Shown: in pieces, positions 17,413 to 25,197 of the stretch
How the letters are laid out: every line of letters starts with the position of its first letter
Numbering within the stretch: the stretch's first letter is position 1
NCBI GenBank assembly: GCA_016124585.1
Contig: WGNL01000039.1
Coordinates: 1 to 64,000, forward strand
DNA length: 64,000 bases
Source: Bacteroidota bacterium
GTDB lineage: Bacteria > Bacteroidota > Bacteroidia > Chitinophagales > Saprospiraceae
Direction: 5' to 3'
Translations under genes and position numbers: made by a program
Notes under the pieces: generated by a model
Told to the model about the DNA's origin: nothing
What the model saw: only the letters and a program-made list of their open reading frames with translations
Databases searched by the model: none

Positions 17413-18045
17413 ATGAAAAAAATACTGTTTTTTAGTTTGTTGGCACTGGTTTTTACCGCCGCATCTACAAACGACGCCTATGCCCAGAAAAAGGGTAAGA
17501 AAAAATCCTCCAAAACTGATGAGTACTTTGATGATAGCGGATTTGCCAACAAGCTCTGGTACGGTGGCAACTTCACACTCGGCTATGCTGGCAATACCAA
17601 TCAGAGCCAGTTCACGTTTGGCCTGGCACCGATGGTAGGTTATAAATTGGTAAACGACCTCATTTCGGTAGGCCCAAGGGTAGGATTTGAATACAACGCT
17701 ATCAAGTTGAAAGGCAACGGTACTGTTTACAAAGCATCCCCACTGTCTTATTCAGTAGGCGCATTTGCAAGGATTAAGCCTTTCGACAACTTTTTTGCCC
17801 ATTTCGAGTACGAGCACCAAAGCGCTGAATCTACCGACCCCGATGGCGATGGCTATATCGAGGTAAACAGCAAAGGTGAAATAATTACTGACAGACTTCC
17901 TTACGACAATGTTTACATCGGGGCGGGCTACAACAGCGGCGGGCTTTGGGCCTACGAAATCCTATTGCTCTACAATGCTACCTTACCAAGTAATAGCTTC
18001 ACTTCGCCCTTAGTACTTCGCTTCGGCTTGACTTATAAGTTCTGA
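17413..18045 (+). CDS. Outer-membrane beta-barrel-like protein
   Basis: 210 residues. A cleavable signal peptide (about 1-25, ends NDAYAQ) and a short Lys/Ser-rich linker precede alternating hydrophobic strands (for example 'NFTLGYAGNTNQSQFTFGLAPMVGYKLV', 'SYSVGAFARIKPF'); the protein ends in an aromatic residue (LTYKF), as outer-membrane barrels usually do. Specific function unknown. A stand-alone gene, followed by a strong terminator. Confidence 0.82.
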   Translation: MKKILFFSLLALVFTAASTNDAYAQKKGKKKSSKTDEYFDDSGFANKLWYGGNFTLGYAGNTNQSQFTFGLAPMVGYKLVNDLISVGPRVGFEYNAIKLKGNGTVYKASPLSYSVGAFARIKPFDNFFAHFEYEHQSAESTDPDGDGYIEVNSKGEIITDRLPYDNVYIGAGYNSGGLWAYEILLLYNATLPSNSFTSPLVLRFGLTYKF

Positions 18046-18072
18046 TTTTATTCAAAAAGATAAAAATCAAAT

Positions 18073-18105
18073 GGCCGCTTCCCAAACCGGGGAGCGGCTA
18101 TTTTG
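18073..18105 (+). terminator. Rho-independent terminator
   Basis: GCCGCTTCCC pairs (one G-U) with GGGGAGCGGC across a short AAACC loop, followed by TATTTTG. Ends the outer-membrane protein transcript. Confidence 0.8.
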
Positions 18106-18116
18106 TTTCAGGTGCT

Positions 18117-18124
18117 TACCTTTG
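18117..18124 (+). promoter_or_regulatory. Candidate -7 element (TACCTTTG) for the PaaE-like gene
   Basis: Exact TAnnTTTG match just downstream of the preceding terminator. The gap to the start at 18230 (about 105 bases) is filled by a GTTGATA repeat dyad, which would form part of the leader. Confidence 0.5.
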
Positions 18125-18138
18125 CGACCCAAATTCGA

Positions 18139-18226
18139 GGTTGATAATAGTTGATAGAGGTTGATTTGCTTGTATGACGATACCCCCATCAACCGCTATA
18201 AACCCTTATCAACCGTTATCAACAAA
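18139..18226. repeat. GTTGATA-type short-word dyad in a leader
   Basis: The left half repeats GTTGATA (GTTGATAA, GTTGATAG, GGTTGAT); the right half (from about 18187) repeats ATCAACCGCTATA and ATCAACCGTTATCAAC. The reverse complement of the right arm has the same words in the same order, with a few extra bases, so the two arms can pair. The dyad ends four bases before the start codon at 18230. Confidence 0.75.
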
Positions 18227-18229
18227 AAA

Positions 18230-19342
18230 ATGAGCCACACTTTTCATAGCCTTGCGGTAAAACAAGTCACACAGGAAACTGCCAATACTGTCACCCTCAC
18301 ATTCGCCGTGCCGAGCGAGCTTTCTGAGCAGTTCATGTTCATCCAAGGGCAGTACCTCACGCTGCGTTTCATGCTCAATGGCAAAGAAGAGCGTCGCAGC
18401 TACTCCATGTGCAGCAGCCCCCTCGAACCTGGCCTCAGTGTCACAGTGAAAAGGGTGAAGGGCGGCAAGGTCTCCAATTATGTTTTTGATAAAGTGAAAG
18501 TAGGCGATGTGGTGGACGTAATGACTCCCGATGGCCGTTTCCACACTGACCTCCACGACGAAAACAAGAAGAACTACTACCTCATCGGGGCGGGCAGCGG
18601 CATCACTCCTCTCATGTCCATTTTGAAAACGATACTGGAAAAGGAGCCGATGAGCTTTGTCTTCCTGCTCTATGGCAGCCGCAATGAGGATGAAATCATT
18701 TTCAAAAACCAGCTTGACGAACTCTCCCGTCGCTACGAAGGGCAACTAATGGTGGAGCATGTACTCAGTCAACCAAAACTGGAAAAGGCCAAGGGTCTAG
18801 GTGGCCTTTTCTCCAAAGGGAAACCCACTTGGGAAGGCAAGATTGGCCGAATTGATGGCAAAGTCTTTCAAAAGTTTTACGAAGAAAACAAACCCCGCCA
18901 CAAGCAGTCTGAGTACTTTCTCTGCGGGCCTGGTGGCATGATAGATGCGGTGGAGAAATCGTTGCTCAATAGCGGCATTGAAAAGAAAAACATTCACCAC
19001 GAATACTTTACCGCTTCACCTAGCGCCGATGCTTCAGGCGCTTCCTCCACTGGTGAAGTAATCGCTGGCGCAAAACTGACGGCCTACCTCGATGGGCGGA
19101 CCTATGAAACCACCGTGGCCAAAGGCAAGCACTTACTCTTTGCCGTCATTGATGCAGGGGGCGATGCACCCTACTCCTGCACGAGTGGTGCCTGTGCTAC
19201 CTGCATGGCCAAGGTGAAAAAAGGAACCGTGAAAATGGATGCCTGCTATGCCCTCGACGAGAGTGAAATCAAACAGGGCTACATCCTCACCTGCCAGGCT
19301 CATCCGACTTCGGAGGAAGTGGAGATTAGTTTTGAGGTTTAG
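18230..19342 (+). CDS. PaaE-like flavodoxin/ferredoxin reductase (FAD, NAD(P)H, 2Fe-2S)
   Basis: 370 residues. Order of domains: FAD-binding (RSYSMCSSP at about 80), NAD(P)-binding (IGAGSGITPLMSIL at about 125) and a C-terminal plant-type 2Fe-2S domain with Cys ligands in 'SCTSGACATCMAKV' and a later 'LTCQAHP'. This is the plan of PaaE/HmpX-type reductases that feed electrons to an oxygenase. No paa oxygenase genes are nearby, so the partner may be another di-iron enzyme; the AlkB at 41419 is one candidate. The start with the ATG at 18230 (MSHTFHSLAV) is chosen; an upstream ATG would start inside the repeat leader. Confidence 0.9.
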   Translation: MSHTFHSLAVKQVTQETANTVTLTFAVPSELSEQFMFIQGQYLTLRFMLNGKEERRSYSMCSSPLEPGLSVTVKRVKGGKVSNYVFDKVKVGDVVDVMTPDGRFHTDLHDENKKNYYLIGAGSGITPLMSILKTILEKEPMSFVFLLYGSRNEDEIIFKNQLDELSRRYEGQLMVEHVLSQPKLEKAKGLGGLFSKGKPTWEGKIGRIDGKVFQKFYEENKPRHKQSEYFLCGPGGMIDAVEKSLLNSGIEKKNIHHEYFTASPSADASGASSTGEVIAGAKLTAYLDGRTYETTVAKGKHLLFAVIDAGGDAPYSCTSGACATCMAKVKKGTVKMDACYALDESEIKQGYILTCQAHPTSEEVEISFEV

Positions 19343-19361
19343 TTGGCAGTTCGCTTTAAAA

Positions 19362-19527
19362 GTTGGCAGTTAGACAGTGGGCAGTGGGCAGTCAGTTCGA
19401 CAGTCTATCAGCCTGAGCATAGTCAAAATTAGAGAGGTGCTATCTTTAAAAAGATAGCACCTCTCTCAATTAATACCCGTCTCTGCTAAACAACTGCAAA
19501 CTGACTGCCCACTGTCTAACTGCCAAC
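19362..19527. repeat. Large dyad of 7-bp words with one unit difference
   Basis: The left arm (19362-19397) and right arm (19499-19527) are reverse complements over their full length except that the left arm has one additional GTGGGCA-type unit (36 against 29 bases). A further partial copy (AGTTGGCAGTT) precedes the left arm. A perfect terminator hairpin lies between the arms. It fills the space between the convergent PaaE-like and GT2 genes. Confidence 0.9.
19431..19466. terminator. Bidirectional terminator hairpin
   Basis: AGAGAGGTGCTATCTT (19431-19446) pairs perfectly with the complementary arm ending at 19466, over a few-base A/T loop. Serves the convergent genes ending at 19342 and 19535. 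Confidence 0.8.
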
Positions 19528-19534
19528 TCAAAAC

Positions 19535-20464
19535 TCACCCCCGATATTCCCGCCTCACCTTGTACGGCCGCTTCTGCTGCGATTCGTAATAGGTGCGCAT
19601 CTGCATTTCCACGACAAACCCAATCGTGATGAGCTGAATGCCAGCGATGACGAGCATAAGGCCGAGGATTAGCAGCGGTTTGCCCCAAATGTCGTGGCCG
19701 CTAAGTTTTAGGATGCCTAAGTAGATATTTATCAGAACGCCGATGGCGAAAAGCCCCACTCCAAAATTTCCGAAAAGGTGCATCGGGCGCTGGAGGTATT
19801 TTTTCATAAAAAGCATCAGTAGCAGGTCGCTGATGACTTTGAAGGTACGTCCAAGTCCATACTTGGATTTACCAAAGCGGCGAGCATGATGCCGCACGTC
19901 CATCTGCGTGATGCGAGCACCTTCCAGCCGGGCCAGCACGGGAATGAAGCGGTGCAATTCGCCGTAGAGGCCGAGGTCTTTGGCAATATCCTTGCGAAAA
20001 ACCTTGAGGGCGCAACCGTAGTCCTTCAGGTGTACATCCGTAGAATTACGGATAATCCAATTGGCGATGAGGCTAGGGATTTTGCGCAGCACCATGCCGT
20101 CCTTGCGGTTCGCCCGGATACCAGCGACCATGTCCCAGTCGCCTTCCTCGGCCAATTTCAACATAGCAGGCAGGTCGACAGGGTCGTTTTGCAGGTCGCC
20201 GTCCATGGTGGCGATGAAATCGCCATCGGCATGGTCGATGCCCGCCATGAGGGCCATGCTTTGGCCGTAATTTTTTCGGAACTCAATGAAGCGTAGGCGG
20301 TCGTAGCGAATCTTTTTCAATTCAGCCAAAGTGCCATCACGAGAGCCATCGTCCACGTAGATGATTTCGTGGTCAATGCCCTGTAAGGCCGCCACTAGCT
20401 GGTCAAACAGCGGGCGGATGTTTTCTTCTTCGTTGTAAACCGTGATAACGACAGATAATTTCAT
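19535..20464 (-). CDS. Family 2 glycosyltransferase (polyprenyl-phosphate sugar type)
   Basis: 309 residues. GT-A domain with 'VVITVYNEEENI', 'DDGSRDGT' and the metal-binding 'DGDLQNDP', then two C-terminal TMs (about 230-255 and 265-290). This is the DPM1/GtrB/ArnC pattern, which moves a sugar from a nucleotide donor to a polyprenyl phosphate at the inner membrane. It follows the ArnT-like gene on the same strand after 91 bases; a lipid-linked sugar made here and used by that GT-C enzyme is a natural pairing. Confidence 0.92.
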   Translation of the reverse strand: MKLSVVITVYNEEENIRPLFDQLVAALQGIDHEIIYVDDGSRDGTLAELKKIRYDRLRFIEFRKNYGQSMALMAGIDHADGDFIATMDGDLQNDPVDLPAMLKLAEEGDWDMVAGIRANRKDGMVLRKIPSLIANWIIRNSTDVHLKDYGCALKVFRKDIAKDLGLYGELHRFIPVLARLEGARITQMDVRHHARRFGKSKYGLGRTFKVISDLLLMLFMKKYLQRPMHLFGNFGVGLFAIGVLINIYLGILKLSGHDIWGKPLLILGLMLVIAGIQLITIGFVVEMQMRTYYESQQKRPYKVRREYRG

Positions 20465-20477
20465 GGTAATGAGAGAA

Positions 20478-20513
20478 GGATTGAAGGATTGAAGGATTGA
20501 AGGATTGAAGGAT
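20478..20513. repeat. Tandem GGATTGAA, 4.5 copies
   Basis: Four perfect 8-base units and a half unit in direct tandem, 14 bases upstream (minus sense) of the GT2 start. The following spacer to 20555 contains decayed complementary words (CAATC, TTCAAA), i.e. a faded right arm. Confidence 0.85.
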
Positions 20514-20555
20514 GCAACGCTCCTAATTCAAACATCCAGTCGTTCAAATCTCCAA

Positions 20556-22154
20556 TCATTTCAGCTTGACCACCGACTTATCCTCACACTGCCAGAGGGT
20601 TTTAATCTTGGCAATTTGTGAGTACTTGACGGGGTAGCGGTAAACGTCCAAAATATAGCGGGCTTCTTTGTCAAAACCAGCCTTTTCTCTTCGCAATATC
20701 TGATGAGTTTCTCGGGTAAAATAGTAGCCAGTAGTCGGTTCTAGGCCAATGCTTTCCTCGTAGATGAACAATGGGCGGCCTTCAAGCTTTTGAGCGGCAT
20801 CCAGGGTTGTTTGGCGTACGAGGTTTTGGCAGTCTATCTCCAAACGAGTGGGCATGACAAACCAGTTAAAAGCCATGCGGCCCACTAGCATCACTGCCAC
20901 AAACGCCAACAACCGATGTACCTCCCAGCGGCGGTACACCCAGAGCAGCAAGCCTGTTGCGGCAGCAAGAAAGCCGACTTTTAGGTACAAAAACGGCACC
21001 TGCTGAACCGCTGGCCACAGCAAAGGTGCAAAACTTGCTGCCAGCATCCCCCAAATTAACACCTGAAAAACACCCTCCACCCATTGTACGACTGGTGAGC
21101 CTATTTCTTTGTTTTTGAAATGGAGATAAAAAAATACCGTGTATGCCATTGGCACAAGCATCAACAGGTAGCGAGGGTACACCTCAACTGAGGCCCAGTA
21201 AGGCAAAATTGTAGTGATGAAAACAAGTCCGTTCCATGCAATGAAACGGTGTTGAAGCAGCAGTTGGAGCGCATTTTTGCGAAGCAAATAAACCACAAGG
21301 ATGGTCCAAGGCAGGAAATGGTACCACATTTCGAAAGGAAAAGTGACGAGGTGCAGCAGTGTTTTTCCCAAACCGTACTCGACAAAAGTACGCTTGGCAG
21401 ATTCGTGGAACAGGGTACTAAAAACCGTGGACAATCCGTTCTGTTGGGCGTACAAAGCGTAGTAACTGCCCACCACAACCCCAAAAACAGCCATGCCGCC
21501 GATGTGCGCCAACGAGAACAATTTGCGCCATTTTTTCACCCAAAAAAAATAAGTCAGGAGGGCAACGCCAAGAAAAACCACGGCGGGCAGCCCTTTCAGC
21601 AGAAAACCAACGGCTGCCAACAGGTACGCAATCGCAAATTGCTGAACGTACCTACCCCGTTCTCCCTGCGTGAAAATGACCATGAACATGGAATACATGA
21701 CCCATGAGAAACTCATGTCGATGAGCCCCAGCATGGAATCCCAGAAGAGGATACGCCCACAAGTGATCAGGGCGAGAGAATTAAGAATTGAAAATTGAAA
21801 ATTGAAAATCGGGGTGCCTAGCGAACTTGTGTGTTTTTTTACAAAGAACCAAACAGTGGTGGCATAGGCCAAGAGAAAAAATACAGTTGGGAGTCGGGCG
21901 ACGAACTCGTCGGAACGACCCGTTAGGTTGAATACGGCGAGCAAAATCCAGTTATACAGGGGCGGTTTATTGTAGTAAAATTCGCCGAACATGGTAGGGG
22001 TGATGTAGTTGCCCGTGATACGCATTTCCAATGCAACCAATGCCCGGATTGCCTCGTCACCACTGAAAGCAAGCAGGCCAAGGTGTGTGAGCAGTGCAGG
22101 CAACAACAGCAGGCCAATTGCCAGAAGCAGAAGGCGTTGAGGGCTGGCAAACAT
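20556..22154 (-). CDS. ArnT/PMT-like membrane glycosyltransferase (GT39/GT83 type)
   Basis: About 532 residues from the ATG at 22154; an upstream ATG (22238) adds 28 polar residues before the first TM. About 11-12 TMs. The first periplasmic loop has the catalytic acidic motif 'GDEAIRA' and then 'YYNKPPLYNW', typical of ArnT-like enzymes that transfer a sugar from polyprenyl phosphate to lipid A or other acceptors. The substrate is unknown. In frame at about residue 115-125 the protein reads IFNFQFSILNS, encoded by a tandem AAAATTGA repeat (21780-21812), probably an insertion in a loop. Paired with the GT2 gene downstream. Confidence 0.88.
   Translation of the reverse strand: MFASPQRLLLLAIGLLLLPALLTHLGLLAFSGDEAIRALVALEMRITGNYITPTMFGEFYYNKPPLYNWILLAVFNLTGRSDEFVARLPTVFFLLAYATTVWFFVKKHTSSLGTPIFNFQFSILNSLALITCGRILFWDSMLGLIDMSFSWVMYSMFMVIFTQGERGRYVQQFAIAYLLAAVGFLLKGLPAVVFLGVALLTYFFWVKKWRKLFSLAHIGGMAVFGVVVGSYYALYAQQNGLSTVFSTLFHESAKRTFVEYGLGKTLLHLVTFPFEMWYHFLPWTILVVYLLRKNALQLLLQHRFIAWNGLVFITTILPYWASVEVYPRYLLMLVPMAYTVFFYLHFKNKEIGSPVVQWVEGVFQVLIWGMLAASFAPLLWPAVQQVPFLYLKVGFLAAATGLLLWVYRRWEVHRLLAFVAVMLVGRMAFNWFVMPTRLEIDCQNLVRQTTLDAAQKLEGRPLFIYEESIGLEPTTGYYFTRETHQILRREKAGFDKEARYILDVYRYPVKYSQIAKIKTLWQCEDKSVVKLK
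21780..21812. repeat. Tandem AAAATTGA words inside the ArnT-like gene
   Basis: Reads AATTAAGAATTGAAAATTGA and then two further ATTGAAA units on the plus strand. In the gene's frame it encodes NFQFSILNS. Same style as the intergenic short-word repeats. Confidence 0.75.
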
Positions 22155-22307
22155 GCGGCGTAGTTGGTTCAACAGACGAACATTTTGAGGGGCAAAGGTA
22201 TTTAATTTGGGTTTTGGGATACACGATTCTAGGTTCAATCGGGTACACTCCTAAAACCTGCAATCTAAAACACCAAACCAAAATCTCACAACTCTTCCAA
22301 GTTTCGC

Positions 22308-22315
22308 TACATTTG
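22308..22315 (+). promoter_or_regulatory. Candidate -7 element before the PBP gene (TACATTTG)
   Basis: Exact TAnnTTTG match with only 21 bases to the ATG at 22337, giving a very short leader and supporting that start. No TTG at the -33 position. Confidence 0.5.
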
Positions 22316-22336
22316 CCGAGCACACCATTCAACTAC

Positions 22337-24997
22337 ATGAAAGACAAAGGCACAGGGTCTCAATCGAATTTTTTAAGAAAAAAATGGCAGGGCTTCAAAT
22401 CGCTGCTTTATCCAGTTTTTCGGCCAATCATCAAGCCCTATCGGCGCTTGGAGGAAAGGTCTCCACGGCTTGCCAAAGCCATCTTCTGGCTTGGCACCTT
22501 GATGGCTTTGGGCATTGTAAGTTTTGTGGTTTTCATCCTCGCAGTTTTGATGGGCGTATTCGGCCACGTGGCCACCAAGTCTGACCTTCGCAACCTAAAT
22601 CAGAGCGTTGCCTCCGAGGTTTATACCGCCGATAGCGTGCTTTTGGGGAAATATTTCATCGAAAACCGCCTGCCCACCGACCTTGACAGCATTTCTCAAG
22701 ACCTCATCAATGCACTGGTTGCAACGGAAGATGCCCGTTTTTTCGAGCACGGCGGCGTGGATATTAGGGCAACGTTTCGGGTGCTGTTCCGCAGCATTTT
22801 GCAGGGCGATGAATCCAGTGGCGGAGGTAGTACCATCAGCCAACAATTGGCAAAAAACCTTTATCCTCGGAAAAATCTCGGCAAGCTAACCATGCCGGTG
22901 GCGAAGTTCAAGGAGATGATTGTGGCCCGTCGATTGGAAAACGTTTACAACAAAAATCAAATCCTCGCTCTTTACCTCAACACAGTACCATTTGGGGAGA
23001 ATATTTTTGGGATAAAAATCGCCTGTGAGCGCTTTTTCAGCAAGACACCTTACGACATCAAAATAGAAGAAGCCGCCACTCTGGTGGGCATGTTGAAGGC
23101 CAACACCGCCTACAACCCAGTCCGCAACCCCAAATCTGCCAAGGAGCGCCGCAATGTTGTTTTCGGACAAATGGTCAAGGAAAAATATTTGGACCAGGCC
23201 AAGGCTGACTCGCTTTCAAAACTGCCCGTTGTTACCAAATACCACATCGAAGACCACAACGACGGTCAAGCCACTTACTTTCGGGAAACGCTCCGGCTCA
23301 AGTTGGAGGAGCAGTTGCGCCAATACCACCATCCCGACGGCAGGCCCTACAATATCTACACCGACGGCCTGAAAATCTACACAACCATCAACTCAAAACT
23401 GCAAGCCCATGCCGAGGAGTCCGTGCAGTTTCAGATGAAGGCATTGCAAAAATTGTTCATTGACCATTTCAAGGGCTACAAAGGTTCGGTATCGTATGGC
23501 AGCGAGGATTTGCTTCAGCAGCAAAAAAAGCAAACTGAACGATACAAATTACTGAAGGAACGAGGCTTGACCGAGGAGCAGATTGACTCCAATTTCTTGA
23601 CACCCACACCGATGACCATCTTTAGTTGGGCAACGGAAACGCAAGACCTGGACACGCTGATGTCCCCACTCGACTCCTTGAAATACTACCTTTCTATTCT
23701 CAATACAGGCCTATTGGCTGCCGACCCGCACACAGGTCAGGTGCTGGCATGGGTAGGTGGCATCAATTTCAAACATTTCAAATTTGACCATGTGAACGCC
23801 CTGCGCCAAGTGGGCTCCACTTTCAAACCCGTCGTTTACGCAAAGGCTATCGAAGCAGGCCTATCGCCTTGCATACAACTTTCCAATGAGTACCGAACCT
23901 ACAAGGAATATGACAATTGGGCACCTCGGAACGCCGATGGCAAATACGGCGGCACCTACTCCATGATGGGGGGCATGCGAAATTCTGTGAACACCGCCGC
24001 TGTGCAGCTCATCTTGAACGACAGTGTAGGTATTGATTCCGTCGTTGCACTAGCAAAACGCATGGGTATTTCTTCGAAGATTCCGCACGAGCCGGGCATC
24101 GCACTGGGTGCTGTAGATGCTACACTGTTCGAAATGGTGCGACTGTTTTCGGTCTTCGACAATGATGGCATCCTCCCGACCTTGAGTATGGTCTCACATA
24201 TCGAGACGATGGACGGGGAGCCACTCGTCGATTTCAACCTGCCCGACCCGAATAGTTTTCCGCGGGTCTTGCAGCAGGAACATGCCAACATGGTTCGGCA
24301 TCTTCTGCAAGGTGTGGTGGACGGCGGCACGGGCGGTCGTTTGCGCTGGCTGGCCAATTCCGATTTCCGTTTTCTTCATGCTGCTGGCAAAACAGGCACT
24401 ACCGACAACAATTCCGACGGGTGGTTCATGTGCTTCACACCAAGTGTGGTAGTAGGTGCCTGGGTGGGCGCCGAGCAGCCATTGGTACGTTGGAAATCCA
24501 CAAGGATTGGACAAGGCGGCGCTACAGCGCTGCCCATAGTTGGGCGCTTTTTGAAAAATGCCTATAACGATCCGGCTTTTCAGGAATGGACGAAACAATC
24601 ATTCACACCGCTAAAAGGTGCCGCCGCTTCAGCCTTCAATTGCCCTGACCGAATCATCCCGATAGAATGGATTTTGGATTCCATCAACTATTGGCTCAAT
24701 ATTCCCGCCGATTCCATCTCAGAAGACATTCGCCAGATGAACCTGCAACGCCTCCGTGCCAAGCTCCCACCTCGTGATTCCACAGATTCAGATGACGAAC
24801 TGCTGGAAGGTGAAGCACCAAGCGAGGATGGATTTACCCGCAAAGGCGGTAGCTCTTCCGCTCCTAGAAGCGAAGAATCGCTGCGCATTGAAAAAGAAAA
24901 TGAGAAGATGCTCAAAAAGCGGGAGCGAAAGGAGAAACGGAAGGAATTCTTCGATGGGCTTTTGGGCAAGGACAAGAAGAAGGACAAGGGAGGCTAG
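22337..24997 (+). CDS. Penicillin-binding protein 1A (bifunctional)
   Basis: 886 residues. A basic cytoplasmic N-terminus and a TM at about 48-75 anchor the protein. The GT51 glycosyltransferase domain has 'EDARFFEHGGVD' (catalytic Glu131) and 'GGSTISQQLAKNLY'; the transpeptidase domain has the S-x-x-K at Ser494-Lys497 (STFK), a SVN motif and 'KTGTT'. It polymerises and cross-links peptidoglycan at the inner membrane. The C-terminal tail (about 820-886) is long, charged and Lys/Glu-rich, likely disordered. Start at 22337 is set by the promoter and by the lack of family features upstream; the frame itself is open back to 22094. Confidence 0.95.
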   Translation: MKDKGTGSQSNFLRKKWQGFKSLLYPVFRPIIKPYRRLEERSPRLAKAIFWLGTLMALGIVSFVVFILAVLMGVFGHVATKSDLRNLNQSVASEVYTADSVLLGKYFIENRLPTDLDSISQDLINALVATEDARFFEHGGVDIRATFRVLFRSILQGDESSGGGSTISQQLAKNLYPRKNLGKLTMPVAKFKEMIVARRLENVYNKNQILALYLNTVPFGENIFGIKIACERFFSKTPYDIKIEEAATLVGMLKANTAYNPVRNPKSAKERRNVVFGQMVKEKYLDQAKADSLSKLPVVTKYHIEDHNDGQATYFRETLRLKLEEQLRQYHHPDGRPYNIYTDGLKIYTTINSKLQAHAEESVQFQMKALQKLFIDHFKGYKGSVSYGSEDLLQQQKKQTERYKLLKERGLTEEQIDSNFLTPTPMTIFSWATETQDLDTLMSPLDSLKYYLSILNTGLLAADPHTGQVLAWVGGINFKHFKFDHVNALRQVGSTFKPVVYAKAIEAGLSPCIQLSNEYRTYKEYDNWAPRNADGKYGGTYSMMGGMRNSVNTAAVQLILNDSVGIDSVVALAKRMGISSKIPHEPGIALGAVDATLFEMVRLFSVFDNDGILPTLSMVSHIETMDGEPLVDFNLPDPNSFPRVLQQEHANMVRHLLQGVVDGGTGGRLRWLANSDFRFLHAAGKTGTTDNNSDGWFMCFTPSVVVGAWVGAEQPLVRWKSTRIGQGGATALPIVGRFLKNAYNDPAFQEWTKQSFTPLKGAAASAFNCPDRIIPIEWILDSINYWLNIPADSISEDIRQMNLQRLRAKLPPRDSTDSDDELLEGEAPSEDGFTRKGGSSSAPRSEESLRIEKENEKMLKKRERKEKRKEFFDGLLGKDKKKDKGG

Positions 24998-25099
24998 TGT
25001 TCCCCGCTCACCTTGTGTATAAAAATCCGATTTAAACATTTTGTTGAAAACTTCTGGCCGGAGTCAACCTGAATGCCTGTCCGAATTGTTCTATCTTCG

Positions 25100-25197
25100 C
25101 AAAAATCAAGGATTGAAGGGTTGAATGAGAAAAGGATTGAATTAAATCCGGAAAACCATTCAATCCCTCAATCCTTTTTCCATCCAATCCTTGCTAG
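25100..25197. repeat. GGATTGAA-type dyad directly before dnaE
   Basis: The left half carries CAAGGATTGAAGGGTTGAAT and AAAAGGATTGAATT; the right half carries CATTCAATCCCTCAATCC and CCATCCAATCCTTG. The arms share CAAGGATTG and AAAAGGATTGA in inverted order. The right arm ends about five bases before the dnaE start at 25198. Confidence 0.8.

Noticed and set aside
20478-20513. CRISPR-like tandem array
   Set aside because: Units are 8 bases with no spacers; not a CRISPR array. The same applies to the other short-word arrays.
22094-22336. N-terminal extension of PBP1A
   Set aside because: The open frame upstream overlaps the start of the ArnT-like gene on the other strand and lies before the -7 element at 22308; it has no family features.
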